Below, piece by piece: positions 1 through 9,121 of a stretch of 64,000 nt of DNA. The DNA is from an uncultured Roseicyclus sp. (GTDB lineage Bacteria; Pseudomonadota; Alphaproteobacteria; Rhodobacterales; Rhodobacteraceae), in NCBI GenBank assembly GCA_947494975.1, contig CANLXA010000004.1, forward strand, positions 124,001-188,000. Reading direction: 5' to 3'. The notes under the pieces were generated by a model, which was given only the letters and a program-made list of their open reading frames with translations, did no database searches and had not been told where the DNA came from. Position numbers and translations under genes: made by a program. The stretch's first letter is position 1, and each line of letters opens with the position of its first letter.

Positions 1-1744
1 GCTGCCCGGTCGCGGCGAGATGGTGAAGTACGATGGCACCGAAGCCCAACATCGCCCCCTGTTCAACGGTGATCAGCGCCGAATGGTCGGCCATCAGCTG
101 ATCCACCAGCGCCGTGTCGAGCGGTTTGGCAAAGCGGGCATCGGCGATGGTCACGGTCAGACCGCGGGCCTCCAGCGCCGCCGCGGCGTCTTTCGCTTCC
201 TCCAGATGGGCCCCGAGGGACAGGATCGCAACGTCGCGACCTTCGCAGATGATCCGGCCTTTGCCAATTTCCAGCACCTCGCCCCGCCCCGGCAGCTCAA
301 CGCCGGTGCCTTCACCGCGCGGGTAGCGCAGGGCAATCGGGCCGCCCTCATACGCAGCGGCCGTCGCCATCATATGCACCAGCTCCGCCTCGTCCGCGCA
401 GGCCATGACGGTCATGTTCGGCAGCGCGGCCAGATATCCGATATCGAAGGCACCCGCATGGGTCGGGCCGTCGGCGCCGACAAGGCCAGCCCTGTCGATC
501 ATGAACCGCACGGGCAGCTTTTGCAGGGCAACGTCATGGACCACCTGATCGTAGCCCCGTTGAAGGAAACTCGAATAGATCGCGCAGAACGGTTTGAGGC
601 CGCCGGCGGCCATGCCTGCGCTGAACGTCACTGCATGTTGTTCGGCTATGCCGACATCGAACACACGCTTCGGCATCACCTTCTGCATCGTCGCAATGCC
701 GGTGCCGCCGGGCATTGCCGCGGTGACGCCGACAATACGAGAATCCGTCTCTGCCATGCGCAACAGGGTCTGTCCAAAGACGCTTGTATAGCTTGGCGCG
801 TTGGGGGCTGACTTCTTCTGTTGCCCTGTGGCGACGTCGAACTTGGCAACGCCGTGATAACAATCGTCGGACAGCTCGGCCGGGCTATACCCCTTCCCCT
901 TCACGGTGACGGCATGGATCAGGATGGGGCCATCCGCACGGGCCTTTGCCGCGCGCAGGGTCGTCAGAAGCTCCTCCATGTTGTGGCCATCGATGGGGCC
1001 GACATAGGTGAACCCCAAATGCTCGAAGAGGGTCGCGGAGGGCTGGTGACCGGTCACCAGTTCCCGCGCGCGCTCTGCCCCTTTGCGGATGGGTTCCGGC
1101 AAGTTCGCCGCCACGCCGTCCGCGATATCCTTGAGAGCCGCCAGCGGGCTGTGCAGGTCGGTCAGGTAGCGGGACATGGCGCCGACCGGGGGCGCGATGG
1201 ACATGTCATTGTCATTCAGGATGACGAACAGGCGTTTGCCGAGATCGCCTGCATTGTTCAACGCCTCGTAGGCCATGCCGGCGGAGATGGACCCATCGCC
1301 GATAACGGCAATCGCGTCACCCGTCGCTTCCCCCAGATCGCTCGCGGCGGCGAACCCGAGGGCAGCGGAGATAGAGGTGGAGGAATGGGCCGCACCGAAG
1401 GGGTCGTATTCTGACTCGGATCGTTTGGTGAAACCGGAGAGGCCGCCTTTCTGGCGGAGCGTGCGGATACGGGCCCGCCGCCCGGTCAGGATCTTGTGCG
1501 GGTAGCACTGGTGGCCCACGTCCCAGACGAGCTTGTCATAAGGCGTGTTGAAAACAGCGTGGATGGCGACGGACAACTCAACAACGCCAAGCGACGATCC
1601 AAGGTGGCCGCCGGTCTCCGAGACGGCGGAAATGACCTCCGCGCGCAGCTCATTGGCACATTGCGCCAGGTCCGCGTTGGACAGACGGCGCAGGTCCGAT
1701 GGATAGGTGACATTATCAAGAACGGGCGTATGGGGGCGATCCAT
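1..1744 (-). CDS. dxs: 1-deoxy-D-xylulose-5-phosphate synthase, 3' end cut by window
   Basis: Dxs condenses pyruvate with glyceraldehyde 3-phosphate using thiamine diphosphate, the first step of the MEP pathway that feeds carotenoid and bacteriochlorophyll phytyl synthesis. Translation from the ATG at 1744 begins [20 protein letters not shown] and runs open to the left edge for 581 codons; the family is usually about 640 residues, so some 60 C-terminal residues are missing. The thiamine-diphosphate motif [18 protein letters not shown] and the later motif [15 protein letters not shown] are visible. A Shine-Dalgarno-like AAAGGA precedes the ATG. It lies downstream of pufC on the same strand, as in Rhodobacter, where dxs follows puf. 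The leader holds a strong inverted repeat that is listed separately. Confidence 0.95.
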   Translation of the reverse strand, partial: MDRPHTPVLDNVTYPSDLRRLSNADLAQCANELRAEVISAVSETGGHLGSSLGVVELSVAIHAVFNTPYDKLVWDVGHQCYPHKILTGRRARIRTLRQKGGLSGFTKRSESEYDPFGAAHSSTSISAALGFAAASDLGEATGDAIAVIGDGSISAGMAYEALNNAGDLGKRLFVILNDNDMSIAPPVGAMSRYLTDLHSPLAALKDIADGVAANLPEPIRKGAERARELVTGHQPSATLFEHLGFTYVGPIDGHNMEELLTTLRAAKARADGPILIHAVTVKGKGYSPAELSDDCYHGVAKFDVATGQQKKSAPNAPSYTSVFGQTLLRMAETDSRIVGVTAAMPGGTGIATMQKVMPKRVFDVGIAEQHAVTFSAGMAAGGLKPFCAIYSSFLQRGYDQVVHDVALQKLPVRFMIDRAGLVGADGPTHAGAFDIGYLAALPNMTVMACADEAELVHMMATAAAYEGGPIALRYPRGEGTGVELPGRGEVLEIGKGRIICEGRDVAILSLGAHLEEAKDAAAALEARGLTVTIADARFAKPLDTALVDQLMADHSALITVEQGAMLGFGAIVLHHLAATGQ

Positions 1745-1758
1745 GGGGTCATTCCTTT

Positions 1759-1782
1759 GTCTCGAACACGCACGTTCGAGAC
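1759..1782 (-). promoter_or_regulatory. Perfect 9-bp inverted repeat in the dxs leader
   Basis: Arms GTCTCGAAC (1759-1767) and GTTCGAGAC (1774-1782) are exact reverse complements around a 6-nt centre. In the minus-strand transcript this forms a hairpin immediately before the dxs ribosome binding site. No U-tract follows, so a classic terminator is not supported; an operator, an mRNA stability element or translation control are all possible. A 22-bp stretch here (1762-1783) recurs exactly inside crtD. Confidence 0.6.
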
Positions 1783-1839
1783 GGGAACGGGGCGTGTGTC
1801 TGATCGCCGGTGGGGGTCTGACGTCCACCGGGTCGTGGC

Positions 1840-1878
1840 GTCATCCCCGGGCGATGGCTGGCACCGCCCGGGGATGGC
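1840..1878 (-). terminator. GC-rich hairpin at the 3' end of the puf transcript
   Basis: Arms at 1843-1853 (ATCCCCGGGCG) and 1865-1875 (CGCCCGGGGAT) are perfect complements with an 11-nt loop. The stem extends outward by C-G, a G-U wobble and C-G. It starts a few bases downstream of the pufC stop codon on the coding strand. There is no following U-run, so it is either an imperfect terminator or a 3' stability structure for the puf mRNA. Confidence 0.55.
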
Positions 1879-1883
1879 TCGTG

Positions 1884-3080
1884 TTACTCCGTGGCCTCTT
1901 CCGCGGCCTCGGGTTCTTCGGCCTCCGCCTCCGGCTCTGCCGCTGCGGTTTCCCAGGCTGAGTAATCCGGCGGGCCATCGATCACGTTCAGCTCGGGCCA
2001 ATTCGCGATCACGTTCAGCCCGTTCAGCGGTTGCTGATAGCCCTGGTGACAGGTGCGGCAGGCCGCCAGAGGGGCATCGCCATAAACCGGTCCAAGCCGC
2101 TCTTCTGGATAGACCTCTTCCAGCGGAAGCAGGTGTTCGGCGATCATCTCCTGCACCATCAGGATGCCAAGCGAAGCCGTGCCCCATTGCGGCGTATTCT
2201 GGCCGCCATCGTAGAACGCGCGGGAATTGTGGCAAAAGACACAATTCACCCCCAGCGAATTCGCGATGTAGTTCATGAAGCCATAAGTCCGCTCGGTCTG
2301 CTGGATCAGCGGATCGCCGGGCTGTTGTTGCACCCGGCTGTCGAGGTCATGGACGGCGATCTGGTTGTAGCCGCCGTCTTCGGCCTCAAGCAGATAATGC
2401 TCCAGGTAATCCGACGGCAGGGACGTGAAGTTGGACGTCATCGTCGCGCGGTTCTGGTTGGCGCTCCACCCTTCCGCATTCTCGTTCACCGGGCTGATCC
2501 GATACCAGATGTTGTTGGGAACCGGCTGGCCACGGTGGCAGGTGTAGCAGGTGACGCCGACCTCGTAATTGGCGTTCACATGCGCGTCCCAGTTGACGTT
2601 GATGTTGCGCGTCATCAGCAGCATGTTGCGCGCCACAACCTTTGTATAAAGGTCGTCGTCCGCATATTCGCCGTCATTGGCCCCGGCATGGCAGTAGGTA
2701 CAGCCCTCCTCCGGCGCGACCCATTGGGTGATCGCGCCCATCAGGCGGTTGAAATTGGCGTCGGTCAGATCGCCGAGAACCTGCACGTTCTCGTAGATGT
2801 CACCGGCCAATTCCTCCCCGTCTTCGGGAACAAACGGCTCATCGGTGTAGAAATCCGCGACCGTGGGATCGCCATTCGCCAGATCGCCGATGAACTCCTG
2901 CACATGCATGCCGGTGCCGCGCGGGCCCGTTTGCATCGAGGCCGTGGCATAGGGCTGTCCGAAGCCCACGATCATCGCCGCGACAAAGACCGCCCCGCCC
3001 AGGGCACCGACGGCAATCGCCGGGCCAAAGATGTTGGTGGGATTGTCTTGGTTCCACTTGTCAAACCACTTGGGAAACAT
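1884..3080 (-). CDS. pufC: Photosynthetic reaction centre tetraheme cytochrome c subunit
   Basis: PufC sits on the periplasmic face of the reaction centre and re-reduces the oxidised special pair. The 398-residue product has four CxxCH haem-attachment motifs: CTYCH at 127-131, CYTCH at 178-182, CVFCH at 280-284 and CRTCH at 341-345, so it is of the tetraheme type. The N-terminus has one hydrophobic span (about 20-40) with no lipobox cysteine, so I infer an uncleaved membrane anchor rather than a lipoprotein. The last 20 or so residues form an Ala/Glu-rich acidic tail. It is the last puf gene, with 3 bp between the pufM stop and its ATG. No pufX is present. Confidence 0.96.
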   Translation of the reverse strand: MFPKWFDKWNQDNPTNIFGPAIAVGALGGAVFVAAMIVGFGQPYATASMQTGPRGTGMHVQEFIGDLANGDPTVADFYTDEPFVPEDGEELAGDIYENVQVLGDLTDANFNRLMGAITQWVAPEEGCTYCHAGANDGEYADDDLYTKVVARNMLLMTRNINVNWDAHVNANYEVGVTCYTCHRGQPVPNNIWYRISPVNENAEGWSANQNRATMTSNFTSLPSDYLEHYLLEAEDGGYNQIAVHDLDSRVQQQPGDPLIQQTERTYGFMNYIANSLGVNCVFCHNSRAFYDGGQNTPQWGTASLGILMVQEMIAEHLLPLEEVYPEERLGPVYGDAPLAACRTCHQGYQQPLNGLNVIANWPELNVIDGPPDYSAWETAAAEPEAEAEEPEAAEEATE

Positions 3081-3083
3081 GGA

Positions 3084-4085
3084 TCACTCCTCCCCCCGCG
3101 TGACGCCGCCGAAGTCCTCGTAGGAGCCGTAGGCCTCGTAGCCATAGGCGCCCAGATAATCGGGGGCGAAGTTGTGTTCCTGGGCCCAGATGAACCAGTT
3201 ATCGACGACGGTGCCGGTCAGAAGGATGCCGATCCCGCCGGTGATCGGCGTCAGCACCGCGAACCACCAGGCCCATCTGTGGATGCCCTCCATCGTGGCG
3301 TTGAAGCCCATGGTCCAGCGCCAGAACAGGCCCGCGCGTTCCGAGGCCGTGCCGCGGTCCACGATCTGCTCCAGCTCCCGGTCGCCGCCATAGCGGGAGA
3401 CGGCCAGGATGGTCGCGCCATGCATCGCGAAGAGCAGGACGGAGCCGTAGAGGAACACAATCGAGAGGCAGTGGAACGGGTTGTAGTAGAGGTTCCCGTA
3501 GCGGATCGAGAAGGCCGTGGTCCAATCGAGGTGCGGGAAGATGCCGTAGGGAACGGCTTCGCTCCACGAGCCCATCAGGATCGGACGGAACAGGCCGAGC
3601 ACAAGGAACAGCCAGATCGCCGCGAGGAACGCCCAGGCGATGTGTTTGCCCATCTGGTGTTCGACCGCCAGCAGGTAGGTTCTGAGCCACCAGCTCATCA
3701 CCGAGATCAGCAGGAAGAAGCTGGAGATGATGTACCAGCCGCCATCGTTGAGCGGCGGCATCCGAAGGCCCCATTCCGGGCCCGGCGGCTCCAGCGCCAG
3801 CCAGAACAGCTGCCGGATGAATTGCGGGATCGACCAGTCGACCTGCGACAGCATGTTGAAGCCGACGATGTTGAACCAGGCAAGGCCGGTGGCCAGGCTG
3901 ACCAATCCGGCCCAACCCAGGTAGATCGGGCCAAGCTGTGCATTGCCTAACCAGCCAAGCAGGGTCGAAAACCGGGCTCCGCTTGTCCGTTCACGGGCCA
4001 GCGTGCCCTGATCGTCCATGCCGACTTCCGGCTCGCCCTGAACCTGCACCTGGGTGAAGAAGTTCTGATATTCGAGATAAGCCAT
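3084..4085 (-). CDS. pufM: Photosynthetic reaction centre M subunit
   Basis: This is one of the two five-helix core subunits of the type II reaction centre; it binds bacteriochlorophylls, bacteriopheophytin, QA and the non-haem iron in the inner membrane. Key residues align with Rhodobacter M at an offset of +3: His205 (special-pair ligand, in YYNPFH), His222 and His269 (iron ligands, in AMHGAT and GIHRWAWW) and Glu237 (iron ligand). The length of 333 residues is slightly above the roughly 308 of Rhodobacter, with an extended C-terminus. The gene sits between pufL (3-bp gap) and pufC. Confidence 0.97.
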   Translation of the reverse strand: MAYLEYQNFFTQVQVQGEPEVGMDDQGTLARERTSGARFSTLLGWLGNAQLGPIYLGWAGLVSLATGLAWFNIVGFNMLSQVDWSIPQFIRQLFWLALEPPGPEWGLRMPPLNDGGWYIISSFFLLISVMSWWLRTYLLAVEHQMGKHIAWAFLAAIWLFLVLGLFRPILMGSWSEAVPYGIFPHLDWTTAFSIRYGNLYYNPFHCLSIVFLYGSVLLFAMHGATILAVSRYGGDRELEQIVDRGTASERAGLFWRWTMGFNATMEGIHRWAWWFAVLTPITGGIGILLTGTVVDNWFIWAQEHNFAPDYLGAYGYEAYGSYEDFGGVTRGEE

Positions 4086-4088
4086 GTC

Positions 4089-4988
4089 TCACTCCCCTCC
4101 CACAAGCACGGGGGCGTTCGCGCCGATCGTGGCGGCGCCCGTGGTGTCATAGACCACGCCCTGGTCCGGCCAGATCGGCAGGTCGAGCCACCAGTTCCAC
4201 CATTCCGGCCAACCGGCCGTCCAGACCGGGCCGGAGATCACGATGCAAACGGCACTCCAGAACCCGGCGGCCAGCGCCAGGAACAGACCCACGCGGTGGA
4301 TGCCAAGCGTGCCGACCGAATAGCCGATGAAATCGCGGAAGAAGCTGTCCTCATGATCCGGTGTCTTCATCAGCGTGCCCTTTTCGGGGTTCGCCGCCGA
4401 CAGGATCAGGCCACCATGCAACGCCAGCGCGAAGGTTGTGGTGAAGAACAGCGTCACCGCGATCATGTGCGCCGGGTTGTAGTGGAAGTGCAGGTAGGAA
4501 TACCCCACATTCGACACCCAATCGAGGTGGCTGAAAATCCCGTACGGGAAACCATGGCCCCACGCGCCCATCAGAAGCGGGCGGAACACCACCAGCGTGA
4601 CATAGGCGAAGATCGCGAAGCTGAAGGCGAAGGGGACGTGATAGCCGATGCCCAGCTTGCGGCTGATCTCAACCTCGCGCAGGGCCCAACTGACGAAGGC
4701 GCCGATCGCGCAGAACGTGATGATCTGCCAAAGGCCCCCCTCCATCAGCGGCGCGAACCCAAGCCCGTAGCTCAGATCCGGCGGGGCGATGTTGATCGTC
4801 CAGGGGTTGAAGTTGCCTTGCATGGCCGCGCCCCAGAAAATCAGGATCGTCCCCAACAATGCAAAAAATGCGGTCGTGACGCCGAAGAAGCCCACGTAGA
4901 ATGGACCCACCCAGAAGTCGAACAGATCACCGCCAACCAGCGTCCCACCCCGGACGCGATATTTCTTCTCGAAGCTCAGCAAAGCCAT
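4089..4988 (-). CDS. pufL: Photosynthetic reaction centre L subunit
   Basis: L pairs with M in the reaction centre and carries the active electron-transfer branch and the QB side. The translation of 299 residues shows the conserved ligands at +1 relative to Rhodobacter: His154 (accessory bacteriochlorophyll), His174 (special pair, in NPAHM), and His191 and His231 (iron). The C-terminus, after the run of Trp residues, is about 17 residues longer than the 282-residue Rhodobacter protein. It is the first gene after the pufBA segment and is separated from pufA by a 132-bp spacer holding a GC-rich hairpin. Confidence 0.97.
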   Translation of the reverse strand: MALLSFEKKYRVRGGTLVGGDLFDFWVGPFYVGFFGVTTAFFALLGTILIFWGAAMQGNFNPWTINIAPPDLSYGLGFAPLMEGGLWQIITFCAIGAFVSWALREVEISRKLGIGYHVPFAFSFAIFAYVTLVVFRPLLMGAWGHGFPYGIFSHLDWVSNVGYSYLHFHYNPAHMIAVTLFFTTTFALALHGGLILSAANPEKGTLMKTPDHEDSFFRDFIGYSVGTLGIHRVGLFLALAAGFWSAVCIVISGPVWTAGWPEWWNWWLDLPIWPDQGVVYDTTGAATIGANAPVLVGGE

Positions 4989-5052
4989 GCGCTCTCTCCG
5001 CGTTTGGCGGCATGTCCCTTTGGTCAGCCGTCAGTCATGTCGTTTTCGGTTT

Positions 5053-5086
5053 GCCGCGGGCGAGACGGTGAGACCCCGCCCGCAGC
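5053..5086 (-). promoter_or_regulatory. pufA-pufL intercistronic hairpin
   Basis: Bases 5056-5062 pair with 5077-5083 (GCGGGCG with CGCCCGC), followed by one C/A mismatch and two more pairs, around a 14-nt loop. In Rhodobacter capsulatus a hairpin in this position protects the upstream pufBA mRNA from 3'-5' decay and so raises LH1 over reaction-centre production. The same role is inferred here from position and stability only. The 4989-5122 spacer has no other recognisable feature. Confidence 0.6.
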
Positions 5087-5122
5087 TGTTATCAATGCCG
5101 TGAAGCTATGGATGTCGGGGGC

Positions 5123-5290
5123 TTACTCGCCGCCGAACCCCATGTTCATCGCGGCAGACTCGAACCAGTTCATGCCGGACGACAGAACCACCAGGTGGAT
5201 CATCGCTGCCAGCAGGAAGAGGAATACGCCCTGCGCCACGAACACGCGACGCGGGTCGAAAATGAGCCAGACTTTGTAGAACTTAGCCAT
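5123..5290 (-). CDS. pufA: Light-harvesting LH1 complex alpha subunit
   Basis: A short gene of 55 residues beginning [20 protein letters not shown]. The pattern is that of LH1 alpha polypeptides: a polar N-terminus with [11 protein letters not shown], one transmembrane helix and the bacteriochlorophyll-binding His32 in the AAMIHLVVL segment. The product assembles with PufB into the ring around the reaction centre. The ATG at 5290 lies 14 bp after the pufB stop and is preceded by a purine-rich GAGGAAGGGG stretch. The stop is TAA at 5123-5125. Confidence 0.96.
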   Translation of the reverse strand: MAKFYKVWLIFDPRRVFVAQGVFLFLLAAMIHLVVLSSGMNWFESAAMNMGFGGE

Positions 5291-5304
5291 TCTCTACCCC
5301 TTCC

Positions 5305-5454
5305 TCAGAACCAGGGCGCCCAGATGTACGTGGCGATATGAGCAACAAGGGCAACGGCCGAGAAAAGCCAGAGCCCGCTCATATACACCGCGTGCAGCTC
5401 TTGCGCCTGTTCGTCGGTGAGACCTGTGAAAGACAGATCGGAATTATCAGCCAT
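5305..5454 (-). CDS. pufB: Light-harvesting LH1 complex beta subunit
   Basis: 49 residues starting [20 protein letters not shown] and ending IWAPWF, nearly the same as Rhodobacter LH1 beta. His39 in the single transmembrane helix is the bacteriochlorophyll ligand. The start is the ATG at 5454 because GGAGG lies five bases upstream and family proteins begin at this Met; an upstream in-frame ATG at 5487 would add 11 residues with no family match. First cistron of the pufBALMC segment. Confidence 0.97.
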   Translation of the reverse strand: MADNSDLSFTGLTDEQAQELHAVYMSGLWLFSAVALVAHIATYIWAPWF

Positions 5455-5669
5455 ATTTTCCTCCGGAACGTCAGACTGATGCCGCAAACCCTGCGGCCGG
5501 GCCCCGACAAGGCCTCATTGCCCTGTCGGCATTCCACCCTTCGGCGCGCTTGCGCATGCCTCAGATGAACTTGGCCCCGGCTCCGGTCGTCACGCCGAGA
5601 ATATCGTTTGGGCCGATCCGCTCGCCTGGGTCTAGACAGGCTCGAATACGCGGGTTAGGCCCGAATTCG
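5455..5669 (-). promoter_or_regulatory. pufQ-pufB leader with two hairpins
   Basis: A 215-bp spacer without a gene. One perfect hairpin has arms GCCGCA (5481-5486) and TGCGGC (5492-5497). A longer one spans 5504-5529, with CCGACA pairing TGTCGG and GGC pairing GCC around a single mismatch. Both lie in the 5' leader of pufB on the coding strand. In related bacteria this interval affects puf mRNA processing and stability. I cannot identify a -35/-10 pair with confidence. Confidence 0.45.
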
Positions 5670-5891
5670 TCAGGCCGCGAAGATCATCGGTGTGATCATT
5701 CCGGCTTGGCTCCAGGCCCGTTTGATCGGGCCCTTATCGGTCAGGCTCCCCGACTTGATTGCCGCCAGGGCCCATGTCAGCGTGGCCAGCGGCAATGTCG
5801 CCAGGAAGATGATCCCGAAGTAGATCATGAACTCCGTTTTCGGCGGCTTGGTGCGTGCCGGAACGGGGCTGTTCGAGGTCATGTCACTCAT
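5670..5891 (-). CDS. pufQ: PufQ, bacteriochlorophyll/puf assembly factor
   Basis: 73 residues with one transmembrane segment ([20 protein letters not shown]) and a C-terminus [16 protein letters not shown] typical of PufQ. PufQ is implicated in delivering bacteriochlorophyll intermediates for pigment-protein assembly. The ATG at 5891 is chosen because an AGGAGGAGGAG run lies just upstream; the ATG overlaps the bchZ stop by 8 bp, pointing to translational coupling. A second ATG at 5882 is also possible. An upstream start at 5918 lies inside bchZ and is not needed. Confidence 0.88.
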   Translation of the reverse strand: MSDMTSNSPVPARTKPPKTEFMIYFGIIFLATLPLATLTWALAAIKSGSLTDKGPIKRAWSQAGMITPMIFAA

Positions 5892-7368
5892 TTGATTTCT
5901 CCTCCTCCTCGAAATCAAAACCGGCAGGCGCCAGGCGCTTGACGGTGTCTTTCATCACCCGCTCCGCCCCGCCTTCGAGCGCGGCCTTTTCGGCGGCGTC
6001 GCGAAGGGTCTTGGCGGCAGAGATGCGGGTGAGAATGGGGTGTTCGGCCACGATCCGATCCAGAAGCGCCTGGGCGTCCGGCTCCCACGGGAAATCGCGG
6101 CGCAGGGTGGCGGGTGTGGCGGCGGCGCTGTCCATCTCGCTGCCCAGCGGCAGAATATGGAACAGCGCATCGAAAAGGCCATTACAGACCTCTTGCAGCA
6201 TATAGGTGGCCCCGGCGTAGCCCATGAATGGCGTGCCGGTGGCGCGGCGGATCGCGGCGCCCGGGAAGCTCGCCGGGATGAAGGCGGGCTTGGGGCCGTG
6301 ACCGGCCGCCATTTCGGCCAGATACATCTTTTCGTTGATCGACCCCATCAGGATCAGCGGGCGTTTTTCGCTGATCATGGCGCGGACCTGTTCATTGTCC
6401 GTCTTTTTGCCCGCCACGCGGGCGACGGCGAAGGCGCAGGGGAAGCCGAGGTCATCTTCCAGGAACTTGCGGATGCCGCGCGCGTAGGTCTCATTCGCGA
6501 CGATGCCGAAGGAGGCGGTTGCGAAGAAATCCTGCGTGACAGACCGCCAGAGGTCCCACACCGGCTTGATGGTGGAGTGCTTTTCCTGCTCGATGAACGG
6601 TTCGGGGTCGAGGCCCGTCAACTCACCCAGCTTCCGCAGGAATTTCGTGGTCGATTCCACGCCAATCGGCGCTTGCAGGTAAGGCTTGGCGAGGACTTCG
6701 CACAGGCCACGGCCGAACTCGCGATACATGCAGATGTTGACGTCGGCATTCACCAGATCGCGCATCTCCGCCACATGGGCGCCCAGCGGCATAACCATGT
6801 TCACCTCACATCCGATGCCTTCGACGAGGCGGCGGATTTCGGCGAGGTCGGAGGGCATGTTGAAGGTGCCATACATCGGCCCGAGGATGTTGACGCGGGG
6901 GGCGCTGCCCTCTTCACGCTTCTTCTCGGGCGGCATACGACCCTTGGTCATGCCGAATTCGGTGAAGATCCAGGTCATCGCGCGGTCGGCGCTTTCCCAT
7001 TGGTCTTCGTCGATGGTGCGCGGCAGGAAGCGCTGGATGTTGGTGCCCATGGGCGTGACGCCGCCGCCGATCATCTCGGCAATCGACCCGGTGACGACCA
7101 CGGCTGGAAGCGCAGGGTCAAGCGTGCCCCAGGCGCGTTTCATCGCGCCTTCGGTGCCATCACGGCCAAGCTCTTCCTCGCCGAGGCCGGTGACAACGAT
7201 GGGTAGCTCATGCGGCGGCAGGCCGTCGGTGTAATGCAGGACGGAGGTGACGGGCAGGTTTTCGCATCCGACCGGACCGTCGATGATGCATTGCAGGCCT
7301 TTGACCGCGGTGAAGGCGTAAACGCTTCCCCAATAGCCGCCTGCCCTGTCATGATCCTGGATCAGCAT
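5884..7368 (-). CDS. bchZ: Chlorophyllide a reductase subunit Z
   Basis: BchZ and BchY form the catalytic component of chlorophyllide a oxidoreductase, a nitrogenase-like enzyme that reduces the B ring to the bacteriochlorin level with electrons from BchX. The 494-residue product begins [20 protein letters not shown] and contains [10 protein letters not shown] near residue 35 and the [10 protein letters not shown] region typical of the NifK/BchZ fold. The ATG overlaps the bchY stop by 7 bp. The C-terminal tail EEEEKSNE overlaps the pufQ start. Confidence 0.95.
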   Translation of the reverse strand: MLIQDHDRAGGYWGSVYAFTAVKGLQCIIDGPVGCENLPVTSVLHYTDGLPPHELPIVVTGLGEEELGRDGTEGAMKRAWGTLDPALPAVVVTGSIAEMIGGGVTPMGTNIQRFLPRTIDEDQWESADRAMTWIFTEFGMTKGRMPPEKKREEGSAPRVNILGPMYGTFNMPSDLAEIRRLVEGIGCEVNMVMPLGAHVAEMRDLVNADVNICMYREFGRGLCEVLAKPYLQAPIGVESTTKFLRKLGELTGLDPEPFIEQEKHSTIKPVWDLWRSVTQDFFATASFGIVANETYARGIRKFLEDDLGFPCAFAVARVAGKKTDNEQVRAMISEKRPLILMGSINEKMYLAEMAAGHGPKPAFIPASFPGAAIRRATGTPFMGYAGATYMLQEVCNGLFDALFHILPLGSEMDSAAATPATLRRDFPWEPDAQALLDRIVAEHPILTRISAAKTLRDAAEKAALEGGAERVMKDTVKRLAPAGFDFEEEEKSNE

Positions 7369-8933
7369 TTCACACCACCATTCGCGGCCATGCGGGCCTT
7401 TTCGGCGCGTTCCAGCTTTTTCAGGTTCTGGGCGCGGAAATCGGGGCGCAGGTTCGGCGCGCCTTCCCAGACGCCTGCCGTATCTTCATGGCCGACGCCT
7501 TCGAAGAATTCGCGCATATGCGCCATGCGGTCCTTGTTGGCCATGGCGGCGTTGACGACTTGGCCGAGAGACCCGGCCCCGGCGGGGCCCATGAGGGGAC
7601 GCGCGGAGATGAGGTTGGTGAAGTAGAGCGACGGGATGCCAAGCTCCTTGCCCTTTTGCACAACGGGGGTGGTGCCGATGGCGAGGTCGGGCTGGATCGC
7701 CTCCATCGCGGCGCAGTCGTCTTCCAGCGAGGCGCGGAATTTCACTTTCACGCCCCGGGATTCGAGCCATTCCAGATCGGGGGCGGACCAAGGCGTCTTG
7801 GCGCAGGCTGTGCCCACGTAAGGAACGTCCGCGCCGGATTCGATCAGCAGGCGCGCGACGAGAAGCTCGGATCCTTCATAGCCCGACAGCGTGATCGTGC
7901 CCTTGATCGGAACCGACGCAAGCGCGCCCTTGATCGCCGGCAGGAAGGCGTTTTGCGCCTCGGCCACCTTTTCGGACGGAACGTTGTAAGCCTCGCCAAT
8001 CGCGGCGAGCCATGCGGCGGTGCCATCGTGGCCCACGGGCGCGGACCCAACCACGGTACGACCCGCAGCTTGGAATTCACGCACAGCGCTGGTGTAAAAG
8101 GGGTGGATCGCGGCCACCACCTCACTGTCCAACGCGGAATAGAGCTCACGCCACTCACGGCAGGGAACGACCGGACCTGCCGCCAGACCGAGTGGCGCGA
8201 GCATCCCTGCGATTCCCAAGGGATCCGCAGGGAACATTTCGCCCAACAGCGTAACTGTTGGACGGTCTGAAACGCCCGAGACAGGAGCCATAACTGGACC
8301 GGCCTCCACTTCCTGTCGGGCATAATTGAGCATCGCCCCGGCGAGGACGTCTTTCGCCTCCGCATGGGTCGGTACTCCGAAGCCCGGAACGTCGATACCG
8401 ACGATCCGGACCCCATTGATTTCGTCGGGCAGAAGCCGCAACGGAACTCCGGACGCCGTGGGCACGCAGAGGTTGGTGACCACAATGGCGTCGTAACGCT
8501 CGGGGTCGGCCATCTCGTGCACGGCGTCTCTGATGTCTTCAAACAACTTGCCGGTGACAAGCGATTCAGAATTGAACGGGACGTAGCCCACCGACCGGCG
8601 GGCGCCGTAGAAATGGGATACGAAGGTCAGGCCGTAGACGCAGCAGGCCGATCCGCTCAGGATCGTACCAACGCGGCGCATCCTGAGGCCCACGCGGAGC
8701 GAGCCGAAGGCAGGGCACATCGATTGCGGCTTGTCGTGCGGGCCCTGCGGGTAGTCCTTGGCGAATTGATCCAAAATCTCGGATTTGCCGGCGCTGCGCG
8801 CGGCGGCCTCCATCTCGCCCGCACCGGCGTGACAGCCCATACCGTCACCACCGGAGGGCGCTCCTGTTTCGATGGCCTCACCTTCGATCACCTCCACCTC
8901 AGCGGTGGCGTCGTATGTCATCTCGGCGCTCAC
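7362..8933 (-). CDS. bchY: Chlorophyllide a reductase subunit Y
   Basis: Partner of BchZ in the NifDK-like catalytic component. The 523-residue protein has an acidic N-terminal region, then the family core with [19 protein letters not shown] and the Cys-bearing [18 protein letters not shown], where cluster-ligating cysteines are expected. The start is the GTG at 8933, which overlaps the stop of the preceding 63-codon gene by 4 bp (GTGA). No good Shine-Dalgarno precedes the GTG, so bchY translation probably depends on ribosomes finishing that small gene. Confidence 0.94.
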   Translation of the reverse strand: MSAEMTYDATAEVEVIEGEAIETGAPSGGDGMGCHAGAGEMEAAARSAGKSEILDQFAKDYPQGPHDKPQSMCPAFGSLRVGLRMRRVGTILSGSACCVYGLTFVSHFYGARRSVGYVPFNSESLVTGKLFEDIRDAVHEMADPERYDAIVVTNLCVPTASGVPLRLLPDEINGVRIVGIDVPGFGVPTHAEAKDVLAGAMLNYARQEVEAGPVMAPVSGVSDRPTVTLLGEMFPADPLGIAGMLAPLGLAAGPVVPCREWRELYSALDSEVVAAIHPFYTSAVREFQAAGRTVVGSAPVGHDGTAAWLAAIGEAYNVPSEKVAEAQNAFLPAIKGALASVPIKGTITLSGYEGSELLVARLLIESGADVPYVGTACAKTPWSAPDLEWLESRGVKVKFRASLEDDCAAMEAIQPDLAIGTTPVVQKGKELGIPSLYFTNLISARPLMGPAGAGSLGQVVNAAMANKDRMAHMREFFEGVGHEDTAGVWEGAPNLRPDFRAQNLKKLERAEKARMAANGGVKC

Positions 8934-9121
8934 GACTTGGCTACCGCTTTTGCCATGCGCTTCTCAACCGCATCGAGGAATGCGATGCTATTGGCGCAAT
9001 CCTCCTTGGCCTCAGCGGTCTTTCGGCGCGATTCCATGGCCGTTTCCAACATCTGCTTGTTTTCGGCGAGCACCCTGTCGTTGAACGTCCGCATCTTCTG
9101 GAGTTCGTCACGAATCGTCAT
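8930..9121 (-). CDS. Unrecognised 63-residue protein between bchX and bchY
   Basis: I do not recognise this product. It begins [20 protein letters not shown] and is rich in Lys, Glu, Arg and Ala with no hydrophobic span, consistent with a soluble, mostly helical, possibly coiled-coil protein. It overlaps bchX by 14 bp and bchY by 4 bp. Its ATG follows a 10-nt Shine-Dalgarno (9123-9132) fully complementary to the expected 16S 3' end, the best in the window. This indicates real translation. Possible roles are an accessory factor of chlorophyllide reductase or a translational-coupling leader for bchY; neither is shown. Confidence 0.8.
   Translation of the reverse strand: MTIRDELQKMRTFNDRVLAENKQMLETAMESRRKTAEAKEDCANSIAFLDAVEKRMAKAVAKS

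Noticed and set aside
20-811. Plus-strand frame of 263 codons opposite dxs
   Set aside because: It is antisense to a clear dxs reading frame with conserved motifs; the antisense translation has no family pattern and reflects high GC.
2031-3950. Plus-strand frame of 639 codons opposite pufC and pufM
   Set aside because: Long open antisense frames are common opposite high-GC genes. The minus strand encodes complete PufC and PufM with all ligands.
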